Assembly: GCF_032380655.1 (NCBI RefSeq)
Contig: NZ_JAWDIY010000012.1
Location: 1-64,000 of the forward strand
Length of the DNA stretch: 64,000 bases
Source: Diplocloster hominis
Lineage (GTDB): Bacteria; Bacillota; Clostridia; Lachnospirales; Lachnospiraceae
Reading direction: 5' to 3'
The position numbers and the translations under genes were made by a program. The notes below the pieces were generated by a model. That model was not told where the DNA came from. It ran no database searches and worked only from the letters and a program-made list of their open reading frames with translations. Shown here in pieces: positions 7,693 through 17,216 of this stretch (positions are counted from its first letter, which is position 1; each line of letters starts with the position of its first letter).

Positions 7693-10068
7693 TTATTTAA
7701 ATTCGACGATTGTCACACCGGTCTCGCCCTCACCGAACGCTCCGAGACGGTAAGATTTTACATAACGGGTCCGCTTCAGATGATTATGAACAGCGGTCCG
7801 CAGGGCTCCTGTCCCTTTGCCGTGCACGATCCGGACCTGGGGGAGATGGGCCAGATAAGCGTCGTCCAGATATTTGTCCAACGCGCCCATGGCCTCGTCC
7901 ACCGTCATGCCCAGCAGCTTGATCTCAGGGCTTACCGTGGCGGATTTGGACATTTTGATTTTTCCGGAGCCTGTTTTCTGAAGGTTCGGGCCTGTGATCA
8001 CCGGTTCATCCACCAGCTCCAGATCTTTGATGTTGACCTGGGACCTTAGGATGCCCATCTGCACGAAAAGGTCTCCCTTGGCGTTGGGCAGCGTACTGAC
8101 GGTGCCTTTCAGATTCAGGCTTAATACCCTGACGGTATCTCCGATCCTGAAGTCGGCAGGCTTATTGGCCTTGCCGGATTTCTGTTTGGGCTGAATGGTC
8201 ATGTTCTTCTCTAAACCGGACATCTGATCCCGCAGTTTGGTACGCTCCTGCTCCATCTGTTTCATGGAGATATTGCCCTGGCCGTACTTGTTGAAATTGG
8301 AGATCGTCTGATCGGCGACTTCCTTAGCCTCCCGGAGAATGGCATGGGCCTTTTCGTTGGCTTCCCGCAGGATATCGTCCCGGCGCTGGTCCAGTTTATC
8401 GTATTTTTGTTCCAGCCGGGTCTTTAAGGACTCGATTTCTTCTTTGTAACGGGTGATTTCCACCTGTTCTTTCTCAATGGTAACCTTGCTGTTTTCCAGA
8501 TCGGTGATCAGATCTTCGAAATTCTCTTTCGTCTCACTGATCCGGCTTCTGGCGTCGTCGATGATATAATCCGGAAGCCCCAGCTTGGAGGATATCGCGA
8601 AGGCATTACTCTTTCCCGGGATTCCGATCAGCAGACGGTACGTGGGACGCAGTGTCTCGATATCAAATTCGCAGCAGGCATTTTCCACACCCTGCGTGGA
8701 CAGCGCGTATACTTTCAGTTCACTGTAGTGGGTGGTGGCCATGGTGCGGATGTCCCTCTGATGCAGCCAGGAGAGAATCGACATGGCAAGCGCAGCGCCC
8801 TCGGTAGGGTCTGTTCCGGCGCCCAGTTCATCGAACAGAACCAGAGACCGGCTGTCGACCTCCTCCAGGATTTTCACAATATTCGTCATATGAGAAGAAA
8901 ATGTACTGAGCGACTGTTCTATGCTCTGTTCATCTCCGATATCCGCATAAACCTCGTGAAATAGCGCCAGTTCCGACCGGTCGAGGGTGGGAATATGCAG
9001 TCCGGCCTGCCCCATCAGGGTCAGAAGGCCGACGGTTTTCAGGGATACGGTTTTTCCGCCGGTATTAGGTCCGGTGACGATCAGCTGGGAAAATTCTTTG
9101 CCCAGGTAAATATCGATGGGAACCACCTGCCTGGAATCCAGCAGCGGATGCCGGGCCTTGCGCAGATGCACATATCCCTGTGTGTTGAACACAGGGGCGG
9201 TGCCGTTATAGTCCTGAGCCAGTTTGGCACGGGCAAAGATAAAATCCAGCTCGGTCAGAAGTTCAAAATCACTGTGCACTGCCTGGGTTTCTTCCGCTAC
9301 AAGGGTACTTAGGTTCGCTAAGATTACTTCGATCTCGGCCTGTTCTTTTAAGACCAGCTCCTTGATATCATTGTTCAGACGTACCACGGCCATGGGTTCG
9401 ATAAAGACTGTGGAGCCGCTGGAGGACTGGTCGTGGATCATACCGGACACCTGGCTGCGGTATTCCGCTTTTACCGGCAGGCAGTAACGGCCGTCCCGCA
9501 TGGTGATCACTGCGTCCTGCAGATAAGTGCGCACGGAACCATTTACCATGGAATTCAACTGGGTGTGAATCCGGTCGTTGGCGAGCTTAATACCCCGGCG
9601 GATCTGGCGGAGCGTACTGCTGGCCTCATCGCTGATCTCTTCCTCGGACAGGATGCACCTGCGGATCTCTGCGGAAATCGCGGAGAGAGGAATGAGACCG
9701 TCAAAATAGTCGTCCAGAGAGTCGCGGGTCAGATCGGCATTATCTTTACGGCCATAGGACTTCGCCCGGGCGGCTGTCTCCAGCAGGGTACAGACCGCCA
9801 GAAGTTCGATGGCGTTTAAGGAGCTGCCGATTTCCAGCCGTTTCAGGGAACCGCGGACATCCTTGATTCCGCCGAAGGAAGGACTGCCCTTTTTTAGTAT
9901 ACGGCTGAAGGCATCCGATGTCTGAGACTGGAGCAGCCGGATCCGGGACAGGTCATCAGACGGGGTCAGATGACGGCACAGGTCCTTACCGGACTGGGAT
10001 GCGGCGTGTTCGGTCAGCCGGTCGATAATTTTGTGAAATTCCAATGTATGCAAAGCTTTCGCGTTCAT
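7693..10068 (-). CDS. mutS2: MutS2 ATPase with Smr nuclease domain
   Basis: MutS2 is a dimeric MutS-like ATPase without the mismatch-recognition domain. In Firmicutes it acts on collided ribosomes or branched DNA and not in mismatch repair. The 791-aa protein shows the core/lever region, the Walker A GPNTGGKT at residues 333-340, the Walker B region LVLFDELGAGTDP, a long coiled coil (about 510-620) and a C-terminal Smr domain (about 715-791, with the VRIVHGKGTGALR motif). The ATG at 10068 has GGAGGAT at the right distance. The longer frame to 10092 has none. Confidence 0.95.
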   Translation of the reverse strand: MNAKALHTLEFHKIIDRLTEHAASQSGKDLCRHLTPSDDLSRIRLLQSQTSDAFSRILKKGSPSFGGIKDVRGSLKRLEIGSSLNAIELLAVCTLLETAARAKSYGRKDNADLTRDSLDDYFDGLIPLSAISAEIRRCILSEEEISDEASSTLRQIRRGIKLANDRIHTQLNSMVNGSVRTYLQDAVITMRDGRYCLPVKAEYRSQVSGMIHDQSSSGSTVFIEPMAVVRLNNDIKELVLKEQAEIEVILANLSTLVAEETQAVHSDFELLTELDFIFARAKLAQDYNGTAPVFNTQGYVHLRKARHPLLDSRQVVPIDIYLGKEFSQLIVTGPNTGGKTVSLKTVGLLTLMGQAGLHIPTLDRSELALFHEVYADIGDEQSIEQSLSTFSSHMTNIVKILEEVDSRSLVLFDELGAGTDPTEGAALAMSILSWLHQRDIRTMATTHYSELKVYALSTQGVENACCEFDIETLRPTYRLLIGIPGKSNAFAISSKLGLPDYIIDDARSRISETKENFEDLITDLENSKVTIEKEQVEITRYKEEIESLKTRLEQKYDKLDQRRDDILREANEKAHAILREAKEVADQTISNFNKYGQGNISMKQMEQERTKLRDQMSGLEKNMTIQPKQKSGKANKPADFRIGDTVRVLSLNLKGTVSTLPNAKGDLFVQMGILRSQVNIKDLELVDEPVITGPNLQKTGSGKIKMSKSATVSPEIKLLGMTVDEAMGALDKYLDDAYLAHLPQVRIVHGKGTGALRTAVHNHLKRTRYVKSYRLGAFGEGETGVTIVEFK

Positions 10069-10259
10069 GTTGATCCTCCGTATTGCAGGCAATGCTGAAA
10101 ATTGTTGTTTACTATCTTTTCATTTTACAATATAATAAGATAAATGAAAAGCTCAATTCCGAGACTTTCTTATGTTTACATTACCTTCATAGATTGTTCA
10201 TATGTCTTTGCTAAAATTAAAATATTATGGGGTTCCGCTGTACTTAAAGGAGAAGGTTT

Positions 10260-11549
10260 ATGTCAGAGGAAAAAGATAAAGAAGAATTTTCTTTTATGAA
10301 GGAAAAAATCAAAGCGAAGCCAATCAACAAGAAAAAGCTGTTGCTTAAGGTGGCTGGTACGATGGTACTGGCTGTCCTTTTTGGGGTTGTGGCTTCTTTT
10401 ACGTTCGTCATTACCAGTCCCATTGCCGAGAAGAAGTACGGGGAGAAGGAAGAGATCCCCTCTGTCACGATCCCCCGGGATGATGAGGCGGAACAGAATC
10501 CGGCGCCTGAGACTACGCCCACACCCACACCGGTACCCTCGAATCCTCCGGCGGTGATCCAGCAGACCGTAGGCATTGAGGTGGATGATTACAGAAAGCT
10601 GTATAATAAGCTCTACGAGGTGGCTGTGGGATTGGACAAATCCCTCGTGACCGTAACGGCTGTGAGCAATAACGTGGACTGGTTTAATATCCCCTATACG
10701 AATCAGGGAAAAGGTTCCGGTATCATTGTGGCGGAAAATGGGATTGAATATATGATCCTGACGGATGAACGGGTTCTGGAAGGTGCCGAGCAGATTATGG
10801 TGACCTTTGCGGATGATGCCCAGGTGGAAGCCACGGTCAAAAAGATCGATCACAATACGGAAATGGCCATTCTAAGCGTGCGGATGGATACGTTGGAAGA
10901 AGATACCAGGAACGCGGTGGAAGTGGCTGTACTGGGGAATTCTTTCCAGGTGAGAAAAGGAACGCCGGTGATCGCTGTCGGCAGTCCGTTAGGCTATCCG
11001 GATTCCATGTCCATCGGTATGGTGACTTCCGCAGGCAATCAGATCGCCACCTGGGATGCCAATTATACATTGTTTACGACGGATATCCTGGGCAATACCG
11101 AGGGAAGCGGTGTCCTGATTAATCTGGACGGCGACGTAATCGGGGTGATCACCCAGGAAAGCAATGATAATTCCAGTGAAAATGTGGTGACTGCTTATTC
11201 TATATCAGAGCTGAAAAGTGTGATCGAGCATTTATCGAATGGACTGGATCTGGCGTACATGGGAATCAAGGGAACTCCGGTAACAGACGAGAAGGCCGAG
11301 GATGACGGGATGCCGCAGGGGATCTATATTGTCGAGACAGCCCTGGATTCGCCTGCCATGAATATCGGAATCCAAAATGGGGATATTCTGGTTAAGCTGG
11401 GCACGGAAGAAGTGAGGGACATGAAGGATGTGCAGAATGTGCTGCTGAATCTTTCCCCCAACCAGTTGGTGACGGCAGTCGTGATGCGTCCGGGAAAAGA
11501 CGGATATAAGGAACTGACGTATCAGGTTACGCTGGGCGTGAGGGAGTAG
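10260..11549 (+). CDS. membrane-anchored HtrA-like protein lacking the catalytic triad
   Basis: The 429-aa protein has the layout of HtrA/DegP proteases: a cytoplasmic N-terminus, one membrane helix (about 28-50), a Pro/Thr-rich linker (about 80-100), a trypsin-fold domain (about 110-320) and a C-terminal PDZ domain (about 325-425). Aligning by eye, the catalytic positions are all changed. The His of the TNxHV motif is R171 (LTDERVL), the Asp is E201 (NTEMAIL), and the Ser of GNSGGPL is G282 (GNTEGSGVLIN). Fold motifs such as AVGSPLG and NLDGDVIGV remain. It is therefore probably a pseudoprotease, perhaps a peptide-binding scaffold at the membrane. S283 sits one place from the nucleophile position, so residual activity cannot be fully excluded. 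Confidence 0.85.
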   Translation: MSEEKDKEEFSFMKEKIKAKPINKKKLLLKVAGTMVLAVLFGVVASFTFVITSPIAEKKYGEKEEIPSVTIPRDDEAEQNPAPETTPTPTPVPSNPPAVIQQTVGIEVDDYRKLYNKLYEVAVGLDKSLVTVTAVSNNVDWFNIPYTNQGKGSGIIVAENGIEYMILTDERVLEGAEQIMVTFADDAQVEATVKKIDHNTEMAILSVRMDTLEEDTRNAVEVAVLGNSFQVRKGTPVIAVGSPLGYPDSMSIGMVTSAGNQIATWDANYTLFTTDILGNTEGSGVLINLDGDVIGVITQESNDNSSENVVTAYSISELKSVIEHLSNGLDLAYMGIKGTPVTDEKAEDDGMPQGIYIVETALDSPAMNIGIQNGDILVKLGTEEVRDMKDVQNVLLNLSPNQLVTAVVMRPGKDGYKELTYQVTLGVRE

Positions 11550-11615
11550 TTAGTGGACGGTCCATACAGAGGGCAGAGAAAAAATACAGGTATTAGATAG
11601 TTGGAAGGAGACAGC

Positions 11616-12560
11616 ATGAGATACATAGAGACGCTGCGGGATGGAGACAGAATCACAGGGATCTATCTTTGTAAGCACAAGCAGGCAGCATTGACAAAGA
11701 ACGGGAAGTCCTATGAGAATGTAATTCTGCAGGATAAGACAGGAACGATTGATTCGAAGATTTGGGAGCCGAATTCTCCGGGAATCGGGGATTTTGAGGC
11801 GATGGACTATGTGGAGATCGCCGGTGATGTGGTGAGCTACCAGGGCGCGCTGCAATTGAGTATCAAGCGGTCCAGAAAGGCCATGGACGGCAGTTATGAC
11901 CCGAAGGACTATGTGCCGGTCAGCGAAAAGGACATTGAGGAAATGTACCGTGAGCTGCTGGGATTCATCGGGGGGCTTAAGGACCCTTATCTGAAACGGC
12001 TGGCGGCCAGTTTTTTTGTGGAGGATCAGGATTTTGTAAGCAGATTTAAATTTCACTCTGCGGCAAAGAATGTACATCATGGTTTCGTGGGAGGACTGCT
12101 GGAGCATACGTTAAGCGTGGCGAAGCTGTGCGATTTTTACTGCGGGGCGTATCCGGTTCTGAACAAAGACCTGTTGATTACAGCTGCGATTTTCCATGAT
12201 ATCGGTAAATTAGATGAGCTGGCCGCATTTCCGGCCAATGACTATACGGATGACGGACAGCTTCTGGGGCATATCGTGATGGGCTGCGAGGAGGTCGGAG
12301 CCAGGATTCGGACGATCAGCGGGTTTCCGCCGAAGCTGGCCAGTGAGCTGAAGCATTGTATTCTGGCGCATCATGGAGAGCTGGAGTTCGGATCGCCGAA
12401 GAAGCCGGCCTTGGTGGAGGCTGTGGCGCTGAATTTTGCGGATAATACGGATGCGAAGCTGCAGACCATGACAGAGGCTTTTAAGGCGGCGGGAAATAAT
12501 GACGACTGGCTGGGGTATAACCGGTTGTTTGAATCCAATATCCGGAAAACCAGTAAATAG
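11616..12560 (+). CDS. yhaM: 3'-5' exoribonuclease YhaM family (OB fold + HD domain)
   Basis: Predicted exoribonuclease that trims RNA 3' ends in the cytoplasm. The product is 314 aa, which fits the family. An N-terminal OB fold (about 1-95) is followed by an HD phosphohydrolase domain with metal-binding residues in HHGFVGGLLEHT, FHDIGKLDE (H194-D195) and ILAHHGE. The start is the ATG at 11616 after GGAAGGAG. An in-frame TTG at 11601 would overlap the ribosome site. It sits 66 bases after the HtrA-like gene and is probably co-transcribed with it. Confidence 0.92.
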   Translation: MRYIETLRDGDRITGIYLCKHKQAALTKNGKSYENVILQDKTGTIDSKIWEPNSPGIGDFEAMDYVEIAGDVVSYQGALQLSIKRSRKAMDGSYDPKDYVPVSEKDIEEMYRELLGFIGGLKDPYLKRLAASFFVEDQDFVSRFKFHSAAKNVHHGFVGGLLEHTLSVAKLCDFYCGAYPVLNKDLLITAAIFHDIGKLDELAAFPANDYTDDGQLLGHIVMGCEEVGARIRTISGFPPKLASELKHCILAHHGELEFGSPKKPALVEAVALNFADNTDAKLQTMTEAFKAAGNNDDWLGYNRLFESNIRKTSK

Positions 12561-12736
12561 TCAGACATTTGCGGTATGCCAGAATTGTTGTGGGTGCAGG
12601 CTGAGAACAGGTGGTTTTGGATCTGGAAGTATTGGAACAGGCAGATATAGATAAGTTAGTATGGGAACGGGCAGTTTGAGAAAAGATAAACGGGATGTTG
12701 GTGGCGCAGCATTCCGTTTTTGTATGAGGTGACAGT

Positions 12737-14098
12737 ATGGTTAAGAAAAATGAAATTTATCAGATCAGATTCGAAGATATGACAACCGAAGGAGACGGAA
12801 TCGGGAAGGTGGATGGATATCCGCTGTTCGTGAAGGGCGCTCTGACCGGTGATTTGGCTGAGGTGAAAGTGATTAAGGCCAAGAAAACGTATGGGTATGG
12901 ACGGCTGGTCCGGGTGCTGGAGCCTTCTGCGTTCCGGGTAACTCCGGAATGTGAAGCGGCGGGACCCTGCGGGGGGTGCCAGCTGCAGGCGATGAGCTAT
13001 GAGGAGCAGCTGAGGTTTAAAGAAAATAAAGTGCGGAATAATCTGCTGCGGATCGGGAAGCTGGAAGAGGTGCCGATGCTGCCCATGATCGGGATGGAGA
13101 ATCCGTTCCGGTACCGGAATAAGGCACAGTTTCCGATCGGGACGGATAAAGAGGGGAATCCGGTGGCGGGATTCTATGCAGGGAGAACGCATTCTATTAT
13201 TCCCGTCAGGGATTGCCTGTTAGGTGTTAAGGAAAACCAGGAGATTCTGGATGTGATACTGGGATTTATGAAGGAGTATGGGGTTCCTGCCTATGAGGAG
13301 GAGAAAGGGACCGGGCTGGTGCGTCATGTTCTGATCCGGTATGGATTCCATACGGGGGAGATTATGGTCTGTATTGTTATGAATGGGAATCGGCTGCCGC
13401 ATGGGGAGGTGCTGGCGGACAGGCTTCGGAAGATCGGTGGGATGACCAGTATCTCTTTGAATGTGAATCAGAAGAGAACAAATGTGATACTGGGGACGGA
13501 GATGGTGTATCTGTGGGGAGCGGAGTATATTACGGATTATATCGGGGATGTGAAGTTCCGGATCTCACCGCTGTCATTTTATCAGGTGAATCCGGTCCAG
13601 ACGCGGAAGCTGTATGAGAAGGCACTGGAATTCGCCGGGTTGACCGGCGGGGAGACGGTGTGGGATCTGTATTGCGGAATCGGGACGATTTCACTGTTCC
13701 TGGCTCAGATGGCTGGGAAAGTGTACGGTGTGGAGATCGTGCCGGAGGCGATAGCGGACGCCAGGATGAATGCGAAGATGAATGGGATAGAGAATGCGGA
13801 GTTTTTCGTGGGGAAGGCGGAAGAGGTGCTGCCGGCATACTATGAGAGGAGCGGGGGGACTGCGGATGTCGTGGTCGTGGACCCGCCCAGGAAGGGATGC
13901 GATCGGGCGGTGCTGGATACGATTGCCCGGATGAAGGTGGGACGGGTGGTGTATGTGAGCTGTGATTCGGCTACGCTTGCCAGGGATGTGGCGTATATGA
14001 GGGAGTATGGGTATCAGGTGGAGAGGGTGCAGGGGTGTGATATGTTTCCGTTTACGGTGCATGTTGAGACCGTCGTTCTTCTATCACGGAAAGGTTGA
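12737..14098 (+). CDS. rlmD: 23S rRNA (uracil-5-)-methyltransferase, RlmD/RumA family
   Basis: A SAM-dependent RNA m5U methyltransferase. The 453-aa protein begins with a TRAM RNA-binding domain (about 1-60), then an iron-sulfur cysteine cluster (C72, C78 and C81, with a fourth near residue 162 in RDCLLG). The SAM domain has WDLYCGIGTISLFL, the VVDPPRKGCD motif, and the catalytic C409 in YVSCDSATLARD. The ATG has a GAGGTG site. Firmicutes carry several paralogues (RlmCD types), so the exact target uridine is uncertain. It is the last gene before the AT-rich accessory island. Confidence 0.93.
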   Translation: MVKKNEIYQIRFEDMTTEGDGIGKVDGYPLFVKGALTGDLAEVKVIKAKKTYGYGRLVRVLEPSAFRVTPECEAAGPCGGCQLQAMSYEEQLRFKENKVRNNLLRIGKLEEVPMLPMIGMENPFRYRNKAQFPIGTDKEGNPVAGFYAGRTHSIIPVRDCLLGVKENQEILDVILGFMKEYGVPAYEEEKGTGLVRHVLIRYGFHTGEIMVCIVMNGNRLPHGEVLADRLRKIGGMTSISLNVNQKRTNVILGTEMVYLWGAEYITDYIGDVKFRISPLSFYQVNPVQTRKLYEKALEFAGLTGGETVWDLYCGIGTISLFLAQMAGKVYGVEIVPEAIADARMNAKMNGIENAEFFVGKAEEVLPAYYERSGGTADVVVVDPPRKGCDRAVLDTIARMKVGRVVYVSCDSATLARDVAYMREYGYQVERVQGCDMFPFTVHVETVVLLSRKG

Positions 14099-14303
14099 TT
14101 TTATGCGGGTTTGAGAGTGTTTTGGTAAAATCTTCATCTGCGCTTTAACCGGATTTGAGGTGCTGATAGCCTGATTTTGCTGGGGATGGGGTTACGTTAA
14201 AATGTATGAAATAAGGCTTTTGCCAAAAGGTATGGTTTCGCTGAAAAGTGTTGTACATTTTGGCAGAATCCTTAATCTTTTAATAAAAGAAGCTCTAGCT
14301 AAC

Positions 14304-14362
14304 AAATTTGTGAGTGGTAAATCACAAATTTAGTTGACACGATGTGATGTGATACGTATAAT
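14304..14362 (+). promoter_or_regulatory. methyltransferase promoter with upstream palindrome and internal ATACGTAT site
   Basis: A near-consensus promoter: TTGACA (14334-14339), 17-bp spacer, TATAAT (14357-14362). Directly upstream is a perfect inverted repeat, AAATTTGTGA (14304-14313) and TCACAAATTT (14322-14331). The decamer GATACGTATA (14351-14360) overlaps the -10 box and recurs in the controller-gene leader at 17191-17200. A protein bound there would block the promoter. Confidence 0.8.
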
Positions 14363-14389
14363 ATTCATATAAAAACTAGGAGGCATTAC

Positions 14390-16252
14390 ATGAATCAACA
14401 AGGAACATTTGATTATCAAGAATGTTTTAAAAATATTTATTATTATTTATATTCTAATGGAAATTCCAGTAGAGCTGAACGAATTGTATCTGATATTACC
14501 AAGGTTTTGTTATGTAAATTAATGCTTGAAACTAAATATGAACAGGATATTGAAAAATTAGAAGTAAAAGAGCTATTAAAATCTTTAAAGGAAACATATC
14601 CATCTGCATTTGATCAATTTGATGATTTTGCTATGACAGATGAAGATTTAAAGACTGTACTTACAATGCTAAGTAATATTTCATTGTCTAATGCTCCATC
14701 ACATATTATGGGAGATGCTTTCCAAGCAATTATAGGACCAACAATTAGAGGTGATAAAGGTCAGTTCTTTACGCCAAAATCCTTAGTAAAATGTATGATT
14801 AAAATTATTGATCCCAAAGATGGGGAGGTAATTATGGATCCAGCGTGTGGAACAGGTGGATTCTTAACAGAGTCATTTGTATATCAATATAGTAACAATA
14901 AGAAAAAAAAGTGCAATAGTACATATATAGGAATTGACAAGGATAAAGATATGTCTGACCTATCTATGGCGGTAACAGAGATTATTACTTGTGGAAGGGC
15001 AAAAGTATATAATCAAAATTCTCTAGAAATATTGTGTGATAATAAAAAAAATAGCAATTTGCTCGGAAATGTAGATGTGATATTAACGAACCCTCCATTT
15101 GGTTCTAAAATAGGAATTACAGATAAGAGTTTATTAGAGAAATATGAATTTGGATATTCATGGGCATACTCTGACAAAGATAAGACTTGGTACAAAATGA
15201 GTAATATTGTAAAAAGTCAAGATCCACAGATTCTATTTGTTGAATTGTGTGTTAAGCTATTAAAAGATGGTGGAAGAATGGCAATTGTTCTTCCAGAAGG
15301 AGTGTTTGGAAATAAATCACAGGGATATATTTGGGCATTTTTAAAAGAGTATGGAAATATTGTTGCAATGATAGACTGTCCTAGAAATACGTTTCAACCA
15401 TCGACAGATACAAAGACAAACGTATTAATATTTGAAAAAAAGAATAAAAGAATAAATAAAGTAAAGATTGCTGTTGCAAAGAATTGTGGTCATGATAGAA
15501 GAGGAAGAATTACAAATTCCAATAATGAGCCTTTGCCAGATGATTTTATTTTGATTGGTGATGAATATAGAAAAAAAGAAAGCAAATGGTGGAAAAAAGT
15601 AAATTTAAGAGGGATGTATTTTGTGCCTAGATATTTTGAAAATGAAGTAATTCTTTCTCAATATAAAGAAAGCGAAAAATTCATTTCTATTGGAGAGATG
15701 GTGGAAAAAGGCTATTTAAATATTCATAGTGGACATGAAGTAGGAAGTGAAGCTTATGGAACGGGGAATGTACCATTTATAAGAACATCAGATTTGATTA
15801 ATTTTGAATTAGCGTCAGATCCTACCAATTCAGTTAGTGAGGAAATATACGAACAGTATTCCAAACAACAGAGATTAAAAGAAGGTGATATTCTATTTAT
15901 AGCAGATGGCAGATATAGAATAGGGAAAACGGCAATACTTTGCAAATATAATATTAAATGTATTATTCAAAGTCACATTGATATATTTTCGCTTAGTGAA
16001 GAGGCTCCGATAAAGCCGTACGAGTTTGTTTATCTAATTAATTCGCAAATTGTACAAGAGCAAATAAGAAATTTAGTGTTTATTCAGTCAACTTTGGGCA
16101 CTTTAGGAAATAGAATAAAAGAAATACAAATTCCTTTACCGGTAAGAGATGAAGAGTGGAATAAAAAAATACACGTATTCCAAGAAAATATTGAAACACG
16201 TGCAAAAATATTATCACAGTTGAATGAAATTCAGCATTCTTATGAGCTATGA
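14390..16252 (+). CDS. N6-adenine DNA methyltransferase with fused recognition domain (restriction-modification)
   Basis: A 620-aa HsdM-like methyltransferase. It has a helical N-terminal domain (about 1-115), the SAM-binding motif I DPACGTGG (150-157) and the catalytic NPPF (234-237). A C-terminal segment (about 425-600) resembles a half HsdS target-recognition domain, with GxVPFIRTSDL, LKEGDILFIADG and a final helix. It therefore carries modification and specificity in one chain, like gamma-type or type IIG methyltransferases, but no nuclease motif is visible. Its nuclease is probably the convergent HNH gene, since the two coding regions overlap tail-to-tail by six bases. The gene is strongly AT-rich compared with rlmD, suggesting transfer. 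The ribosome site is AGGAGG. Confidence 0.9.
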   Translation: MNQQGTFDYQECFKNIYYYLYSNGNSSRAERIVSDITKVLLCKLMLETKYEQDIEKLEVKELLKSLKETYPSAFDQFDDFAMTDEDLKTVLTMLSNISLSNAPSHIMGDAFQAIIGPTIRGDKGQFFTPKSLVKCMIKIIDPKDGEVIMDPACGTGGFLTESFVYQYSNNKKKKCNSTYIGIDKDKDMSDLSMAVTEIITCGRAKVYNQNSLEILCDNKKNSNLLGNVDVILTNPPFGSKIGITDKSLLEKYEFGYSWAYSDKDKTWYKMSNIVKSQDPQILFVELCVKLLKDGGRMAIVLPEGVFGNKSQGYIWAFLKEYGNIVAMIDCPRNTFQPSTDTKTNVLIFEKKNKRINKVKIAVAKNCGHDRRGRITNSNNEPLPDDFILIGDEYRKKESKWWKKVNLRGMYFVPRYFENEVILSQYKESEKFISIGEMVEKGYLNIHSGHEVGSEAYGTGNVPFIRTSDLINFELASDPTNSVSEEIYEQYSKQQRLKEGDILFIADGRYRIGKTAILCKYNIKCIIQSHIDIFSLSEEAPIKPYEFVYLINSQIVQEQIRNLVFIQSTLGTLGNRIKEIQIPLPVRDEEWNKKIHVFQENIETRAKILSQLNEIQHSYEL

Positions 16253-16930
16253 TTCAGAGTGAACTCTAGTGGTTATTCCATCTATCCAAGAATAGAATTC
16301 TTCAATAGATTTGTTGCCTTGAGCAATGTTACATTCTCTATGACCAAAACCAACATTATCAGAATTATGTATTCTTGGATTTTTATGGCAGGTTTCAATT
16401 GCCGCTTTGCCACGAGCTGCTAATTCGAAGAGTCTGAAGTCCAATGGTAATCTGCAAATAACACAAAGAGTAGAATTAGGCTTCATTTTTCCAAACAATT
16501 CTTCTAAGTAGTTTTGGATATGGGGTGGTGGTGTAGGGGCATTTTCCATTTGGTATACAAGCCAAGTAAGTTTTGCAGCAACTAAAACACATGAATCATA
16601 ATCTGCTGCTTTTTCACGAAGTTTTGCAATTACACCAGGTTTTAGTTTAGACATGTCAAGTCCATATTTTAAAAGGGTTTCATCATCCAACATCATAACC
16701 CACCTTAAAATACGGTTTGGACCTGCATCTTCACTTTTCCATGCAGCCCCAGTGGTCATAGTTGCATCTCGTTTGATCTTGTTTGCGACAGAAGGAGTAA
16801 CGGTTTTTAAATGATCTAGAAAAGGAAATTCGGTACATTTTCCTGTATGCCCTTTTGGACAGTGACACTTATGGTTAGCAACTTCTGCATATTGAGAACG
16901 TGTGGCTATTGTCTTGTTACAAAAAATCAT
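16247..16930 (-). CDS. HNH endonuclease, probable restriction enzyme
   Basis: The 227-aa protein ends in a zinc-supported HNH domain: CVIC (C156, C159), ETCHKN (C181, H182) and FGHRECN (H197, C200, N201). A second Cys/His cluster lies near the N-terminus (C4, C22, C24, C32). No other domain is recognised. It starts three bases after the controller gene ends, with GGAGG placed inside that gene, so the two form an operon. Convergence with an adenine methyltransferase and a controller upstream is the classic layout of a type II restriction-modification system, so cleavage of unmodified DNA is the best inference. The target sequence is unknown. Confidence 0.75.
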   Translation of the reverse strand: MIFCNKTIATRSQYAEVANHKCHCPKGHTGKCTEFPFLDHLKTVTPSVANKIKRDATMTTGAAWKSEDAGPNRILRWVMMLDDETLLKYGLDMSKLKPGVIAKLREKAADYDSCVLVAAKLTWLVYQMENAPTPPPHIQNYLEELFGKMKPNSTLCVICRLPLDFRLFELAARGKAAIETCHKNPRIHNSDNVGFGHRECNIAQGNKSIEEFYSWIDGITTRVHSES

Positions 16931-16933
16931 GAT

Positions 16934-17173
16934 TTATACTTCCTCCTTTGGAATTTGTATTTTTCTTTCAAATTTTAATAATTCAGATGGGGGAACATTA
17001 AGTGCTTGGGCAACCTTAACAATATTGTTTAGGCTGACATTGCGGTCACCACGTTCCATAGCACCGATATATGTTCTATGTAAATTACATAACTCTGCTA
17101 ATTGCTCCTGTGTGATTTGGCGTTCAATCCTCAACGAACGTATATTTTCGCCTAATATTTTTTGATAATCCAT
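16934..17173 (-). CDS. XRE-family controller (C) protein of the restriction-modification system
   Basis: A 79-aa protein that is little more than one helix-turn-helix domain. The motif TQEQLAELCNLHRTYIGAME followed by RGDRNVSLNNIVKVAQAL is typical of restriction-modification controller proteins, which delay nuclease expression after the system enters a new cell. The start is the ATG at 17173 after GGAGG. The longer frame to 17215 begins upstream of that site. It is followed immediately by the HNH gene. Its probable operator, GATACGTATA, lies 18 bases upstream of its start and also in the methyltransferase promoter, consistent with coordinated control. Confidence 0.88.
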   Translation of the reverse strand: MDYQKILGENIRSLRIERQITQEQLAELCNLHRTYIGAMERGDRNVSLNNIVKVAQALNVPPSELLKFERKIQIPKEEV

Positions 17174-17190
17174 ATCGCTTTTCCTCCGAT

Positions 17191-17200
17191 GATACGTATA
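17191..17200. promoter_or_regulatory. candidate controller-protein operator
   Basis: GATACGTATA, containing the palindrome ATACGTAT, lies between the controller gene's -10 box (TATAAT on the minus strand, about 17209-17214) and its ribosome site. The same decamer is at 14351-14360 in the methyltransferase promoter and at 17648-17657 in the decayed DUF1016 gene. Binding is inferred only from this recurrence. Confidence 0.55.
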
Positions 17201-17216
17201 CTCATCATTATACATT

